Below, piece after piece: positions 40,890 through 51,465 of a stretch of DNA of 64,000 nt. A program made the translations under genes and the position numbers. Within the stretch, counting starts at the first letter, position 1, and every line of letters begins with the position of its first letter. Where the stretch lies: positions 62,723-126,722 of the forward strand of contig NZ_LMFO01000003.1 of assembly GCF_001426865.1 (NCBI RefSeq). The letters are read 5' to 3'. This stretch comes from Paenibacillus sp. Root52 (GTDB lineage: Bacteria; Bacillota; Bacilli; Paenibacillales; Paenibacillaceae). Under the pieces are notes generated by a model that saw only the letters and a program-made list of their open reading frames with translations, had not been told where the DNA came from and did no database searches.

Positions 40890-42860
40890 ATGTTAGAGAC
40901 AATTAAAGAGTTTGCATCGGAGTTTTTCGTAACTGGTGATCCACTCATCTATGGTGCGATGGTATCGATCGGGATTACGATGATTGCTATTGTAGCGGTG
41001 CTAACTTATTTTAAAAAATGGGGCTGGCTCTGGCGTAACTGGTTAACTACTGTCGATCACAAGAAGATCGGTATTATGTATATCATCGCTTCCATTATCA
41101 TGTTATTCCGTGGTGGTGTGGATGCGCTGATGATGCGTCTTCAGCTAGCAATGCCTAATATGGATTTCTTACACCCTGAGCATTATAATCAGGTCTTTAC
41201 AACTCATGGTACGATCATGATCTTGTTCATGGCGATGCCATTTATGTTTGGTTTATTTAACGTTATCGTGCCACTTCAGATCGGAGCGAGAGACGTTGCG
41301 TTCCCGTTCCTGAATGCACTGAGCTTCTGGTTGTTCTTCCTAGGAGCAATGCTGTTTAACCTTTCCTTCGTTATTGGTGGTTCACCTGACGCAGGATGGC
41401 TGAGTTATCCGCCTCTATCGGAGCTGTCGCACAGTCCGGGGGTAGGACAGAACTTCTATATATGGGGTATCCAAATATCGGGTATCGGTTCCCTGGCTAC
41501 CGGTATCAACTTTATGGTTACCATCATTAAAATGCGCGCGCCAGGTATGCGTTGGATGAAGCTGCCGATGTTCACATGGTCAGTATTCTCCACTTGTATT
41601 ATTATCTTGTTTGCATTCCCGATCTTGACTGTGACACTTGCATTGCTCTTCCTCGACAGGTTTGCCGGGGCGCATTTCTTCACACTTGATCTGGGCGGTA
41701 ACCCAATGATGTATATCAACTTGATCTGGATGTGGGGTCACCCTGAGGTATACATTGTCGTCTTGCCGGCTTTTGGTGTGTTCTCCGAGATCGTAAGTAC
41801 GTTCTCGCGGAAAAAACTGTTTGGTTACAAATCAATGGTATTCGCGATGTTGATCATCAGCTTCCTGTCCTTCTTCACATGGGCGCATCACTTCTTCACG
41901 ATGGGTTCCGGAGCGGACGTGAATGCATTCTTCGCAGTAACCACGATGTTGATTGCAATCCCAACAGGGGTTAAGATATTTAACTGGTTGTTTACGATGT
42001 ATCGAGGAAGAATTCGCATGGCAACGCCAATGATGTGGACACTTGCCTTTATCCCATGCTTTATCGTCGGGGGGATGACGGGCGTTCTCTTGTCGGTTGC
42101 TCCTGCAGACTTCCAGTTCCACAACAGTTACTTCTTGATTGCCCACTTCCACCAAGTATTGATCGGTGGCGTTGTATTCGGATACTTCGCAGGTCTGTAC
42201 TACTGGTGGCCTAAAATGTTCGGTTTCCAACTTGAAGAGAAACTGGGCAAATGGGCATTCTGGACTTGGAATATTGGTTTCTATGTCTGCTTCATGCCGC
42301 AGTACGCTGTCGGTCTGATGGGTATGACACGTCGTCTGAGCACTTACGGCTGGGACACTGGCTGGTGGGAATTGAACTTCGTATCAACGATTGGTGCATT
42401 CCTGATGGGTGTCGGATTCTTGTTCCAAGTTGCACAAATCGCAGACGGTATTCGCAAATACAAATCACTCAAAGCTTCTGGCGACCCATGGGATGCTCGT
42501 ACACTTGAGTGGTCGATTCCTTCACCAGCTCCTGAGTACAACTTCGCAGTTACACCTCGCGGAGATGATATTGATGAGTGGTGGGAAGAGAAAGAACGTC
42601 GTGCTAAAGGCATCTATCCGCCAGAGCAAAAACTCGAGCCGATTCATATGCCGAAAAACTCTGGAATTCCGTTCGTTATGTCTGTCTTCTGGTTCATCGC
42701 CGGCTTCGGCTTTGTATTCGGATGGCTGTGGATGGCGATTCTCGGACTTGCCGGCGTAGGTATTTGCATGATCGCCCGTTCATTCTCATACGACACGGAT
42801 TATTACATTCCGGTTGACGAAATTAAGCGTACCGAAGCGTCGTTAAGGGGGTCGGTATAG
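40890..42860 (+). CDS. qoxB: Cytochrome aa3 quinol oxidase subunit I
   Basis: A 656-residue heme-copper oxidase catalytic subunit with at least 12 membrane helices. All active-site features are visible: the heme a His in TTHGTIMILFMAMP, the CuB His and cross-linked Tyr in WMWGHPEVYIVVLP, the His-His pair in WAHHFFTMG and the heme a3/heme a His pair in IAHFHQVLIGG. It reduces oxygen to water and pumps protons. Its stop is followed immediately by the qoxC ATG. AAAGGAGAG lies upstream of the start. Confidence 0.96.
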   Translation: MLETIKEFASEFFVTGDPLIYGAMVSIGITMIAIVAVLTYFKKWGWLWRNWLTTVDHKKIGIMYIIASIIMLFRGGVDALMMRLQLAMPNMDFLHPEHYNQVFTTHGTIMILFMAMPFMFGLFNVIVPLQIGARDVAFPFLNALSFWLFFLGAMLFNLSFVIGGSPDAGWLSYPPLSELSHSPGVGQNFYIWGIQISGIGSLATGINFMVTIIKMRAPGMRWMKLPMFTWSVFSTCIIILFAFPILTVTLALLFLDRFAGAHFFTLDLGGNPMMYINLIWMWGHPEVYIVVLPAFGVFSEIVSTFSRKKLFGYKSMVFAMLIISFLSFFTWAHHFFTMGSGADVNAFFAVTTMLIAIPTGVKIFNWLFTMYRGRIRMATPMMWTLAFIPCFIVGGMTGVLLSVAPADFQFHNSYFLIAHFHQVLIGGVVFGYFAGLYYWWPKMFGFQLEEKLGKWAFWTWNIGFYVCFMPQYAVGLMGMTRRLSTYGWDTGWWELNFVSTIGAFLMGVGFLFQVAQIADGIRKYKSLKASGDPWDARTLEWSIPSPAPEYNFAVTPRGDDIDEWWEEKERRAKGIYPPEQKLEPIHMPKNSGIPFVMSVFWFIAGFGFVFGWLWMAILGLAGVGICMIARSFSYDTDYYIPVDEIKRTEASLRGSV

Positions 42861-43481
42861 ATGGCTCAAGCAGCCGCTAAGCACGGTGAGAATCATGCAC
42901 ATGGTCATGACCATGGCCACCATGATCCACAGGAAATGAAAATTCTCGGTTTCTGGTTCTTCCTGATTTCCGACGTAATCTTGTTCTCCGTATTGTTCGC
43001 AACCTTCATTGTGTTGCGTGACAATACGGCGGGCGGACCAATTTTGTCTGACTTGATTAAAATGCCTGGTGTTATTGCTGAAACATTCCTCTTGCTCACA
43101 AGTTCATTTACGAGCGGACTTGCTGTTCTGGCAATGAACCAAGGTAAAGTTAAACAGTTGATTAACTGGCTTATCGTTACAGCCGTTCTAGGTGCAGGCT
43201 TCCTTGCACTGGAAATTTATGAGTTTGTTGAGATGGTTCACGAAGGATTCAGCTACACGACGAGTGCTGCTTCTGGCGCATTCTTCACCTTGGTGGGTAC
43301 TCACGGACTTCACGTATCGCTCGGTCTGATCTGGATGATTGGATTGATGTTCCAACTGAAAAAACGTGGAATTACCGATGTAACTCGCGGTAAAATCAAC
43401 GTAATCAGCTTGTACTGGCACTTCTTGGACGTTGTATGGATCTTCCTTCTGTCCATCGTCTATCTGATGGGGGTGATGTAG
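42861..43481 (+). CDS. qoxC: Cytochrome aa3 quinol oxidase subunit III
   Basis: A 206-residue subunit III with five membrane helices (for example LGFWFFLISDVILFSVLFATFIV). The first 25 residues are unusually rich in His (ENHAHGHDHGHHDPQ). It starts with no gap after qoxB, its ribosome site (AAGGGGG) lying within the qoxB end. It supports assembly and stability of the catalytic subunit. Confidence 0.93.
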   Translation: MAQAAAKHGENHAHGHDHGHHDPQEMKILGFWFFLISDVILFSVLFATFIVLRDNTAGGPILSDLIKMPGVIAETFLLLTSSFTSGLAVLAMNQGKVKQLINWLIVTAVLGAGFLALEIYEFVEMVHEGFSYTTSAASGAFFTLVGTHGLHVSLGLIWMIGLMFQLKKRGITDVTRGKINVISLYWHFLDVVWIFLLSIVYLMGVM

Positions 43482-43811
43482 ATGGCAGAGCACAACACAC
43501 ATGATTCCCATGGCCATGAACAACATGGCTCGCTGAAGTCCTATGTCATCGGTTTTATTCTCTCTATCGTTCTAACGATCATCCCGCTGGTGGTTGTTCT
43601 GAACGACATGATGGGTAAAACAGGAACAATGGTTGTTATTCTTGGTACAGCTGCACTTCAGTTTGTGGTTCAACTCTTCTTCTTCATGCATATTCGTGAA
43701 ACAGAGAAACCACGCTGGAATGTTATGGCTCTCATTTTCGGGCTTCTGATGATGATGACCATCGTTATCGGCTCGATCTGGATCATGCTTAATAACGCAG
43801 TTGCACATTAA
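43482..43811 (+). CDS. qoxD: Cytochrome aa3 quinol oxidase subunit IV
   Basis: A 109-residue subunit with three membrane helices and a His-rich N-terminus (HNTHDSHGHEQHG). The length and the QFVVQLFFFMHI segment match QoxD/CyoD. It begins directly after the qoxC stop. It is the last gene of the operon and is followed by a strong terminator. Confidence 0.92.
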   Translation: MAEHNTHDSHGHEQHGSLKSYVIGFILSIVLTIIPLVVVLNDMMGKTGTMVVILGTAALQFVVQLFFFMHIRETEKPRWNVMALIFGLLMMMTIVIGSIWIMLNNAVAH

Positions 43812-43822
43812 GTTTCAGATTC

Positions 43823-43872
43823 AAAGGGATTTCCCGGTCTATCTATGACCGTGGGAATCCCTTTTTTTTTTT
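43823..43872 (+). terminator. Terminator of qoxABCD
   Basis: AAAGGGATTTCCCGGTC pairs with GACCGTGGGAATCCCTTT, followed by about ten T residues. Confidence 0.93.
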
Positions 43873-44024
43873 GTTTGGAGTTTTTCGCCTAAAACTCGGA
43901 CCGTTTTATCTAGCTTTCATGTGATTCCGGCGAACGGATTGATTGAACAAGTCAAACTTGTGAGATTGTATGGATACGGATATTAATATGAATGTACATA
44001 TTTAACTACATTGGTTGTTTTATT

Positions 44025-44053
44025 TTGAAAAAAAGGTACACAAAAGATATAAA
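44025..44053 (+). promoter_or_regulatory. Sigma-A promoter of the kdu operon
   Basis: TTGAAA (44025-44030), a 17-nt spacer and TATAAA (44048-44053). Confidence 0.7.
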
Positions 44054-44080
44054 ATGAACTAAAATGAACTTATATGAACA
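44051..44080. promoter_or_regulatory. Three 10-bp direct repeats overlapping the kdu start point
   Basis: AAAATGAACT, AAAATGAACT and TATATGAACA occupy 44051-44060, 44061-44070 and 44071-44080. Repeats with helical period at the -10/+1 region are typical of DeoR-family operators, and a DeoR gene lies in this operon. Confidence 0.6.
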
Positions 44081-44111
44081 TCATTCAAATGACGAAGGGA
44101 ATGGATTAAAC

Positions 44112-44951
44112 ATGGAAAACCGTTACGCTGCACACCCTAATGAAGTAAAAACATATGATACGTCTCGTCTGCGTGAGGAATTTTTGATGGAGCAGCTATT
44201 CGCTGTAGATGAATTGGTAACCGTATATTCCCATGTGGATCGTTATATTGTAGGAACGGCTGTACCACAGAGCAAGGATATTACGCTCGAAGTGAACTTG
44301 AAGGATATTGGAACAGACTTTTTCTTAGAGCGTCGTGAAATCGGTATCATTAATGTTGGCGGACATGGAACGGTAACCGCTGATGGTCAAGGCTATGAGA
44401 TCGGTGCGAAGGAATGTCTGTATATTGGACGTGGCGTTAAAGAGGTTCTGTTCAAGAGCAGCGACAATGCTCAGCCAGCACAATTCTACTTCGTTTCAAC
44501 ACCAGCACACCATACGTATCCAACGGTAAAAGCTACACAAGAACAAGCACAGCCTAACCATCTGGGTAGCATCGAAAGCTCGAATGAACGCACAATCTAT
44601 CGTTATATCCACCAAGGCGAAGGCGGCATTAAGAGCTGTCAACTTGTCATGGGTATTACTGAGCTCAACAAGGGGAACATGTGGAACACCATGCCTGCAC
44701 ATACCCATAATCGTCGTTCCGAAGTATACTTGTATTGGAACCTGCCAGAGGATGGCGTAGTGTTCCACATGATGGGCGAACCAAACGAAACACGTCATCT
44801 GGTTGTTCGTGATCGTCAGGCGATCATTTCACCAAGCTGGTCTATTCACAGTGGCGTAGGTACAAGCAATTATACGTTCTGCTGGGCGATGGCTGGTGAG
44901 AACCAAACCTTCGAGGATATGGACGGCGTAGCAATGAAAGATCTGAAGTAA
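44112..44951 (+). CDS. kduI: 5-dehydro-4-deoxy-D-glucuronate isomerase
   Basis: A 279-residue cupin enzyme converting 5-keto-4-deoxyuronate to 3-deoxy-D-glycero-2,5-hexodiulosonate in pectin/uronate breakdown. The family N-terminus (NRYAAHPNEVKTYDTSRLREEFL) and zinc site (PAHTHNRRSEVYLYW, with His, His and Glu, plus a later His in SIHSGVG) are intact. I set the start at ATG 44112; the in-frame ATG at 44064 lies inside the operator repeats. It heads an operon with a DeoR regulator, kduD and a TIM-barrel isomerase-like gene. Confidence 0.94.
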   Translation: MENRYAAHPNEVKTYDTSRLREEFLMEQLFAVDELVTVYSHVDRYIVGTAVPQSKDITLEVNLKDIGTDFFLERREIGIINVGGHGTVTADGQGYEIGAKECLYIGRGVKEVLFKSSDNAQPAQFYFVSTPAHHTYPTVKATQEQAQPNHLGSIESSNERTIYRYIHQGEGGIKSCQLVMGITELNKGNMWNTMPAHTHNRRSEVYLYWNLPEDGVVFHMMGEPNETRHLVVRDRQAIISPSWSIHSGVGTSNYTFCWAMAGENQTFEDMDGVAMKDLK

Positions 44952-45010
44952 TACACTGTATATGAGACAGGTTAGTCATTTTAATTCAGTTATATAGGAA
45001 GTTGATTGTG

Positions 45011-45769
45011 ATGAATCCATTGAAGCGACATGAAAAAATTATGGAGGCGTTGTTACAACGCCAGGAAGTGACCGTTAGTGATCTAAGTGAACTGCTGCAG
45101 GTTACGGGTAAGACGGTAAGGGAAGATCTTGCCAAGCTGGAGAGCATGGGTTTGCTTGTCCGTGTGCACGGTGGGGCAATGCTGGCTCAGAACGACCAAT
45201 ATGGTATTCTGAACAGCCGCGGAGTCATTGAGAAACACCATCCGGAAAAAACGGAAATTGCCGAACGGGCACTTGCTTATATACGTCCTGGAGATATTGT
45301 TGCATTGGACGGCGGAAGTACGACGCTAGAGATGGCGAGACGTATGGATAATCTCTCGTTGACCGTGGTCACGAATGACCTGTTTATTATTGCGGAGTTA
45401 ACGAAGAAGGAACAGGTTCGATTGGTTGTGCCAGGGGGAGCGCGAGTTCGAAATATGCTGGTAGGTGACGATACGGCTACCTTTATTTCGGGGCTTAATA
45501 TCCATAAAGCATTTATCTCCACCACTGCACTTCATCCCGAGTTCGGATTATCCATCTATACAGGTGATCTCGTACCGTTGAAAAAAGCAATGATCTCAGC
45601 ATCCCAACAAGTATACGGTGTTGTGGATCATCATAAATTCGGACAATTTGCCCTGAGAACCTTTGCGAATTGTTCAGAGCTTGATTGCATTATCAGCGAT
45701 CATCGACTAGATGAAGAGACAGCGGCGCTATATAGTCAGAGCGGTGTCAAAGTGGATTATCAAAGTTAA
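45011..45769 (+). CDS. DeoR-family transcriptional regulator
   Basis: A 252-residue regulator. The N-terminal winged helix-turn-helix (RHEKIMEALLQRQEVTVSDLSELL, then TGKTVREDLAKLESMGLLVRVHGGA) is followed by a sugar-phosphate sensing domain of ribose-5-phosphate isomerase fold (DIVALDGGSTTLEMARRM, VTNDLFI). I chose ATG 45011 with TAGGAAG upstream; TTG 45002 is an alternative. It probably represses its own kdu operon through the direct repeats at 44051-44080, with a deoxy-uronate intermediate as inducer. Both points are inferred. Confidence 0.9.
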   Translation: MNPLKRHEKIMEALLQRQEVTVSDLSELLQVTGKTVREDLAKLESMGLLVRVHGGAMLAQNDQYGILNSRGVIEKHHPEKTEIAERALAYIRPGDIVALDGGSTTLEMARRMDNLSLTVVTNDLFIIAELTKKEQVRLVVPGGARVRNMLVGDDTATFISGLNIHKAFISTTALHPEFGLSIYTGDLVPLKKAMISASQQVYGVVDHHKFGQFALRTFANCSELDCIISDHRLDEETAALYSQSGVKVDYQS

Positions 45770-45812
45770 CTTAATTACGGTTTGCATATCATAACATGCG
45801 GAGGAATCACAT

Positions 45813-46565
45813 ATGAACTCATTTGATTTGAGTGGACAAGTTGCTCTCGTGACCGGAACATCTGGAGGGCTGGGACAAGGTATGGCGATCGGGCTGGCAG
45901 AAGCAGGAGCCGATGTTGTCCTGGTGTCCTATTCCAAACCTGTGGAAACAGCCAGTGCTATCGAGGCATTGGGACGCAAAGCTTATGTTATAGAAGCAGA
46001 TCTGAGTATTGAGGATGAACTGTCTAAAGTGTTTGAAGAGGCACTATCCTTTCAAGGCAAAATTGATATTCTAGTAAACAACGCAGGTATCATTCGCCGT
46101 ACACCGGCTGCAGATCATGGGCAGCAGGATTGGCATGATGTTATTGCCATTAATTTGAATAGCGTATTTTTCCTGAGCCAACTGGCGGGTAGACATATGA
46201 TCGAACGTGGTAGCGGCAAAATCATAAACATTGCATCTATGTTGTCCTATCAGGGTGGAATTAATGTACCTGGATATACAGCTAGTAAACATGGTGTTGC
46301 TGGTCTGACCAAAGCGCTTGCGAATGAGTGGGCAGGTAAAGGTATACAGATTAACGCAATCGCACCAGGTTATATGGAAACGGACAATACGACGCAGATC
46401 CGGGCAGATGAGAATCGGTACCGTGATATTACAGCGCGCATCCCGGCTGGACGTTGGGGAACACCCGAAGACTTGAAAGGGCCGGTTGTATTCTTGGCTT
46501 CTTCAGCCTCGGACTACTTGAACGGTCATGTACTTAATGTCGATGGTGGCTGGCTCGCTCGCTAG
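45813..46565 (+). CDS. kduD: 2-deoxy-D-gluconate 3-dehydrogenase (KduD)
   Basis: A 250-residue short-chain dehydrogenase. The NAD(P) motif TGTSGGLGQGMA, NNAG, the catalytic Ser in NIASMLSYQGG and YTASKHG are present, and the VDGGWLAR end is typical of KduD. It reduces or oxidises the diketo intermediate to 2-keto-3-deoxygluconate, the step after KduI. It follows the DeoR gene by 43 nt with GCGGAGGAA. The 2-keto-3-deoxygluconate made here needs a KDG kinase before the KDPG aldolase at 62.5 kb; no kinase gene is visible in the window. Confidence 0.9.
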   Translation: MNSFDLSGQVALVTGTSGGLGQGMAIGLAEAGADVVLVSYSKPVETASAIEALGRKAYVIEADLSIEDELSKVFEEALSFQGKIDILVNNAGIIRRTPAADHGQQDWHDVIAINLNSVFFLSQLAGRHMIERGSGKIINIASMLSYQGGINVPGYTASKHGVAGLTKALANEWAGKGIQINAIAPGYMETDNTTQIRADENRYRDITARIPAGRWGTPEDLKGPVVFLASSASDYLNGHVLNVDGGWLAR

Positions 46566-46601
46566 GTTTCCGCCCATCCGATTATAAAGGAGATATGAAT
46601 A

Positions 46602-47447
46602 ATGAAACTTGGTATTCTAGCGCATACGTTCGGTAAGCAGCCTACAGCACAGCTTGCGCAGACGATCGCAGATAACGGGTTCAATTCGGTGCAGCTTGCG
46701 CTTGCCAAAGCACTCTCCGATGTTGATTCTGCGAATGGTAAGTTAAGCCCTGGGCTGGCGAATGAAATTGGAGATCAATTTGCACAGCGCGGTGTGAAGA
46801 TTGCAGTGCTCGGCTGTTATATTAATCCGATTGACCCCGATCCGGTGAGCCGGCGTGCAGATATTGATCGATTCAAGGAACACCTAAGGTATGCTAGAGA
46901 TTTCGGGTGCAGCATGGTTGCAACCGAAACGGGTGGTTTGGACACGTATCTCAGTACACATCCGGATACGTATGAAGAACATGCATGGAATGTATTGCGA
47001 GCAACAGTAGAGGAGATCGCGGAAGAGGCTGAGAAGTGGGGCGTTCATGCTGCGATTGAGCCTGTGTCGACGCACACATTGCATACGCGTGAACATATGG
47101 TGCGTTTGTTTGAAGAGATTCCTTCCTCCAATCTGGGAATGTTGTTCGATCCATGTAACTTGATTAAACAACATCATGTAGCTGATCAGGCAGGGTTCCT
47201 GCGTGAAGTAATGGAGACGCTGGATCAGCGCATCATTGTGATTCATGCCAAGGACGTGGCTTTCAATGCCCAAGGGGAGAAGTTTAATCCTGTACCTGGT
47301 GCCGGTATTTTAGATTATCCGTTATTTTTTGAACTGTTGAAGCAATATAAGCCGCATATTGATATTTCATTAGAAGGTGTGACTGCGGAAGAGGCAGTAC
47401 CTGCAGCTAAATATCTGCGTGAAGTATGGAATGGCGTACGAGTATAA
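46602..47447 (+). CDS. Sugar phosphate isomerase/epimerase (TIM barrel)
   Basis: A 281-residue AP-endonuclease-2-type TIM-barrel protein. Metal-binding residues are evident in VHAAIEPVSTH, MLFDPCNLI, IVIHAKDVAFN and DISLEGVTAE. Relatives interconvert keto sugars (tagatose/hexulose epimerases, IolE/IolI types). Its place behind kduD suggests a step in uronate or related sugar use. AAGGAGAT precedes the ATG, 36 nt after kduD. Confidence 0.82.
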   Translation: MKLGILAHTFGKQPTAQLAQTIADNGFNSVQLALAKALSDVDSANGKLSPGLANEIGDQFAQRGVKIAVLGCYINPIDPDPVSRRADIDRFKEHLRYARDFGCSMVATETGGLDTYLSTHPDTYEEHAWNVLRATVEEIAEEAEKWGVHAAIEPVSTHTLHTREHMVRLFEEIPSSNLGMLFDPCNLIKQHHVADQAGFLREVMETLDQRIIVIHAKDVAFNAQGEKFNPVPGAGILDYPLFFELLKQYKPHIDISLEGVTAEEAVPAAKYLREVWNGVRV

Positions 47448-47501
47448 ACGTTAGCTATGGTTGATTCGCAGCAGGAATGAAGTGAGTGAAAATAACTAAG
47501 G

Positions 47502-47527
47502 AACCTTTGCACTAGCAAAGGTTTTTT
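47502..47527 (+). terminator. Terminator of the kdu operon
   Basis: AACCTTTGC, an ACTA loop and GCAAAGGTT, followed by a T-run. Confidence 0.9.
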
Positions 47528-47560
47528 GGTATACCAAGGCGATGAATGCTATATTTATAA

Positions 47561-49000
<1,440 letters not shown>

Positions 49001-49110
49001 GTTAGTGTGAAGTTTAGCTTCTCATGTGAATTACATGTGAAGATGATATCTGGAAGCTCAGATGAACTAATATGTCGTATTAACCTCTAAGACAAAGACA
49101 CTAAATTTAA

Positions 49111-49140
49111 GTCACCATCCTTTTGGATCGGTGGCTTTTT
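49111..49140 (+). terminator. Terminator of metY
   Basis: GTCACCATCC pairs with GGATCGGTGGC around a TTTT loop, followed by TTTTT. Confidence 0.87.
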
Positions 49141-49248
49141 GCTTTTTTTCTTCGAACAACTGTGAAAATACCCATTTACAAATGTTGATCATAGGCATAT
49201 AATAATCAAAAGTTGGTTGAGGTAAAAATAATTGCATAAGTACAAAAA

Positions 49249-49263
49249 TGATTATCATTCTCA
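49249..49263. promoter_or_regulatory. Fur/PerR-family box upstream of the P-type ATPase
   Basis: TGATTATCATTCTCA matches the Fur 7-1-7 consensus TGATAATNATTATCA at 12 of 14 defined positions. In Bacillus the PfeT iron exporter is regulated by Fur and PerR, which fits this placement. Confidence 0.65.
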
Positions 49264-49272
49264 TTTGATCAC

Positions 49273-49303
49273 CATGCTGCTGCGGGATTCCCGCAGCAGC
49301 ATG
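49273..49303 (+). other. Perfect 14-bp hairpin in the ATPase leader
   Basis: CATGCTGCTGCGGG (49273-49286), an ATT loop and CCCGCAGCAGCATG (49290-49303), followed by GTGTCATTTTT. It lies between the Fur-family box and the start codon and could terminate or protect the leader transcript. Confidence 0.65.
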
Positions 49304-49421
49304 TGTCATTTTTAGGGCATTAACAATGGATCTCATTCTCAATACAACTCATCTTTGGAACACGAAATGGCGAAGTCAGCCAGATTATTCGTTCCAACAT
49401 TCAGAAAGGACAGTGACGAAT

Positions 49422-51371
49422 ATGCAAGCTATACATCAACCCATCCACAAGCAAGTTAAGGCAGAGAAGAGCTCAACCAATACGCCTAATCCAAACCGTG
49501 GTCGTAGGCCAAACTTTCGAGCGATGCTCCACAACAAGGAGATGCAGGCAGCACTAGGCAGTGGACTCATGATGTTAATTGCTTGGAGTACGGCTTCGTG
49601 GTCTCAGCCATTATCCATCATGATATACATTGTGGCTTATGCTGTGGGCGGTTGGACAAAGGCAAAAGAGGGAATAGAGACTCTGATCAAGGATCGAGAT
49701 CTGGACGTGAATTTACTTATGATTGCAGCATCGCTTGGGGCTGCGGCGATTGGGTACTGGAATGAAGGAGCAATGCTTATCTTTATTTTTGCGCTCAGTG
49801 GGGCACTGGAAAGTTATGCGACAGAACGCAGTCATAAGGATATCTCATCCTTACTGGCGCTGAAACCTGAAACAGCGCTCCGTATTGAGGAAGGACAGAT
49901 GAACCTTGTTGCGATTGATGAGCTGCAGCCTGGCGATCTGCTGTTAGTCAAACCAGGAGAAATGATTCCTGCTGATGGGGTTGTGTACCGTGGAAGTTCT
50001 TTTATTAATCAGTCATCGATTACCGGGGAATCATTGCCAGTGGATAAAGGTGCTGGTGACGAGGTCTATGCTGGGACAATGAACGGTGAAGGTGCATTAT
50101 ATGTGGAAGTTACCAAGTCGGCTGAGGGCTCACTCTTTGGCAAAATTATTAAGCTAGTAGAGGAAGCGCAAGCGGAAGTACCTGATTCACAACGTTTCAT
50201 CGAACGATTTGAAGGGATCTATGCTCGCATCGTTGTGGTCGTGACATTACTGATTATCGGAGGAACACCGTTATTGCTTGGCTGGACGTGGGGGGATGCG
50301 TTTTATAAAGCGATGGTATTTCTGGTTGTAGCTTCTCCTTGTGCTCTTGTATCTTCTATTATGCCAGTGATGTTATCCGCAATGTCCAGCAGTGCCCGTC
50401 GAGGAATTCTCTTCAAGGGTGGAGCACATGTGGAGAACCTCGCACAGACCCAAGTGGTTGCTTTTGATAAAACAGGAACATTAACGATGGGTACACCTCA
50501 GGTCACGGACATCATAACAGCAGAAGCTTACGACCGTACCCAAGTGCTCGCTGCGACAGCAAGTATTGAGAATCTCTCGATGCATCCACTCGCTCGCGCA
50601 ATTGTAGATCAGGCAATGCTTGAGAACATTGCACTTCCACAAGCGGAGCAGGTACAGGCACTAACCGGCTGGGGCATCGTAGGTAAGGTGAAAGATGTCC
50701 ATTGGAGAATAGGGAAAACAGATGAGATCGATGCAGATCCGTCTAGCCGATGGCATAATGAACGTGCCCGTCTAGAAGGTGAAGGTAAGACCGTCTCGGT
50801 CGTAACAGCAGATGGAGAAATCGTAGGACTGTTAGCGATGCGGGACACGGTTCGTCCACAGGCAGCAGCGGCCGTAAGAAAGCTTAAAGCGATGGGTGTG
50901 CATGTAGCGATGCTGACAGGTGATCGTGCAGAGGCAGCTACTGTTATCGCACGTGAAACTGGAGTAGATATCGTCTATGCGGATCTGTTCCCAGAAGATA
51001 AGGTGAGACAGATACACGCTTTGCGCAAGCAATATGGCCAGGTATTGATGGTGGGCGATGGCGTTAATGATGCCCCTGCACTTGCCGCAGCGACGGTAGG
51101 AATGGGTATGGGGGTATCCGGAAGTGGTACGGCACTAGAAGTAGCTGATGTTGTGTTGATGAATGATCGTATCGAAGAAATTGCATGGGTGATTGCGCAA
51201 GCTCGACGTGCGCAGCGGACTATTAAGCAAAATATGGTGTTTGCGATTACCGTTATCCTTGCATTAATTGCCGGAAACTTCCTTCAGGATGTAGCATTGC
51301 CTCTAGGCGTTGTGGGGCATGAAGGCAGTACGATTCTGGTAATCTTGAATGGTCTTAGACTGCTGCGATAG
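49422..51371 (+). CDS. P1B-type metal efflux ATPase (PfeT/ZosA-like)
   Basis: A 649-residue heavy-metal ATPase. It has the phosphorylation motif FDKTGTLTMG, TGES, SMHPLARAI and GDGVNDAPALA. The membrane metal site reads SPCALV rather than CPC, and an HEGST motif lies near the C-terminus; both define the P1B-4 group (PfeT, CoaT, CtpD), which export Fe2+ or Co2+. There is no N-terminal metal-binding domain with CxxC. A His-containing, hydrophilic N-terminus precedes the first helix. ATG 49422 is chosen because AGAAAGGA lies upstream; an ATG at 49326 has none. The Fur-family box upstream supports an iron role. Confidence 0.87.
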   Translation: MQAIHQPIHKQVKAEKSSTNTPNPNRGRRPNFRAMLHNKEMQAALGSGLMMLIAWSTASWSQPLSIMIYIVAYAVGGWTKAKEGIETLIKDRDLDVNLLMIAASLGAAAIGYWNEGAMLIFIFALSGALESYATERSHKDISSLLALKPETALRIEEGQMNLVAIDELQPGDLLLVKPGEMIPADGVVYRGSSFINQSSITGESLPVDKGAGDEVYAGTMNGEGALYVEVTKSAEGSLFGKIIKLVEEAQAEVPDSQRFIERFEGIYARIVVVVTLLIIGGTPLLLGWTWGDAFYKAMVFLVVASPCALVSSIMPVMLSAMSSSARRGILFKGGAHVENLAQTQVVAFDKTGTLTMGTPQVTDIITAEAYDRTQVLAATASIENLSMHPLARAIVDQAMLENIALPQAEQVQALTGWGIVGKVKDVHWRIGKTDEIDADPSSRWHNERARLEGEGKTVSVVTADGEIVGLLAMRDTVRPQAAAAVRKLKAMGVHVAMLTGDRAEAATVIARETGVDIVYADLFPEDKVRQIHALRKQYGQVLMVGDGVNDAPALAAATVGMGMGVSGSGTALEVADVVLMNDRIEEIAWVIAQARRAQRTIKQNMVFAITVILALIAGNFLQDVALPLGVVGHEGSTILVILNGLRLLR

Positions 51372-51465
51372 GGCATTAAACGGTATTATCCTTTCAATCC
51401 TGATTCGATGATGTGTAGTCACTTACAATGAATTCCAACTATTTCATGGAATCTTCATTTATGGA

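Larger units (their letters stand above)
49001..49421 (+). other. Intergenic region before the metal ATPase
   Basis: This 421-base stretch contains the metY terminator (49111-49140), a Fur-family box (49249-49263), a perfect long hairpin (49273-49303) and the ATPase ribosome site (AGAAAGGA, 49403-49410). A second TGAGAATGAGAT-like half site lies at about 49329-49340 on the minus strand. Confidence 0.6.
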
